Source: Natronogracilivirga saccharolytica (GTDB lineage Bacteria; Bacteroidota; Rhodothermia; Balneolales; Natronogracilivirgulaceae). Taken from it: DNA of 64,000 nt. Shown in pieces: positions 63,605-64,000 of the stretch. How positions within the stretch are numbered: position 1 is the first letter of the stretch; each line of letters opens with the position of its first letter. The notes under the pieces are model-generated. The model was not told where the DNA came from. It worked only from the letters and a program-made list of their open reading frames with translations, and made no database searches. Where the stretch lies: the NCBI RefSeq assembly GCF_017921895.1, contig NZ_JAFIDN010000006.1:158731-222730 (forward strand), read 5' to 3'. The position numbers were made by a program, and so were the translations under genes.

Positions 63605-64000
63605 TCAAAACCGGTAGCTGAAGCCAAGCCGGGTTTCCAGTTCGGAGAAGCCGCTGCCCGCCCCCTGGCTGATCATGTTGTTGTTGGTGCGCACCGACAG
63701 GTCCAGACTGGCCGCATCCATGAGACGGTAGGATGCCCGCGCATTGCCGTTGATCTGCCAGGAGACGTTGCGGACCTGCACGTTGCCTCCGCCGCTGCCC
63801 GCCGGGCTGCCGCCCGCACCGCCCTGAACCGAACCGCCGCCTCCGGAATCCCCGGGCTCCTCTCCGCCATTGTCCGGCACCTCCGGATCTCCGGCCACTT
63901 CCCGGGTCACCTGGTTGCGCGAAACGCCCATATTCACATTCGTATTCAACCTCCCGTCAAAAAACGTGTAGCCCATGCCACCGTTCAATCCCGCATTCTG
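63605..64000 (-). CDS. Outer-membrane beta-barrel-like protein, C-terminal part (partial)
   Basis: The frame continues off the right edge (its first visible codons are Q-N-A-G), so only the last 131 residues are seen. The visible part has alternating strands (GYTFFDGRLNTNVNMGVSRN), a Gly/Ser/Glu-rich loop (GDSGGGGSVQGGAGGSPAGS), and a final strand pattern LETRLGFSYRF that ends in Phe, as usual for outer-membrane barrels. It is upstream of the giant gene on the same strand (about 165 nt). Its family cannot be judged from this fragment. Confidence 0.7.
   Translation of the reverse strand, partial: QNAGLNGGMGYTFFDGRLNTNVNMGVSRNQVTREVAGDPEVPDNGGEEPGDSGGGGSVQGGAGGSPAGSGGGNVQVRNVSWQINGNARASYRLMDAASLDLSVRTNNNMISQGAGSGFSELETRLGFSYRF

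Overview
The window looks like chromosomal DNA of a Bacteroidota/Balneolota-type bacterium, probably a halophile. This is inferred from three things. Surface proteins end in type IX-like C-terminal sorting domains with NYPNPF motifs and KMTIIR-type tails. A Bacteroidota-style promoter (TTG, about 20 nt, TATCTTTG) precedes the tRNA gene. Proteins are very rich in Asp and Glu. I see no rRNA, insertion sequence, prophage or CRISPR array.

Layout. 0-5.8 kb is housekeeping: the probable start of RNase P RNA at the left edge, a cysteine-less DUF164 'zinc ribbon' protein, a NIF3 protein, then YggS, a PspB-like membrane protein, DivIVA, purine nucleoside phosphorylase and a hyperacidic protein of unknown function. 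5.9-10 kb has ComEC and a membrane-anchored metallophosphoesterase. 10-18.3 kb, minus strand, is a surface-modification cluster: VTC-type polyphosphate polymerase, DUF4956 membrane protein, HlyD-type adaptor, secreted CotH kinase, then a secreted HExxH protease. 18.8-20.9 kb has a TlpA-type thioredoxin, adenosylhomocysteinase and tRNA-Arg(ACG). 21-25 kb is an AT-richer accessory stretch with three toxin-antitoxin type modules, one using a 50-residue partner. 25-32 kb has a shortened FISUMP lipoprotein, a small membrane protein, a class C beta-lactamase-type hydrolase, an SDR, an unrecognised protein and an outer-membrane protein. 32-41 kb has an FNT channel, a P-type ATPase, a lipoprotein, D-cysteine desulfhydrase, DUF2249, PGPGW and Prx proteins, and an App1-type phosphatase split by one in-frame TGA. 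41.4-49 kb has a GlsB-type protein, an outer-membrane protein followed by a second CotH protein, an MFS transporter, a 16-bp tandem repeat array with a leftover sorting-tail sequence, and tryptophanase followed by tandem hairpins.

49-64 kb, minus strand, is the most unusual part: an outer-membrane barrel protein (cut by the window edge), a giant secreted protein of about 4,070 residues, and a five-module fibronectin type III protein, closely spaced. The giant protein has about three 700-745-residue superrepeats, five sequential cysteine pairs, a long helical segment and Ig/Fn3-like C-terminal modules, but no sorting tail. This locus and the CotH/polyphosphate-polymerase cluster are my best candidates for undescribed systems. 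All functional statements rest on reading motifs by eye; no database search was possible.
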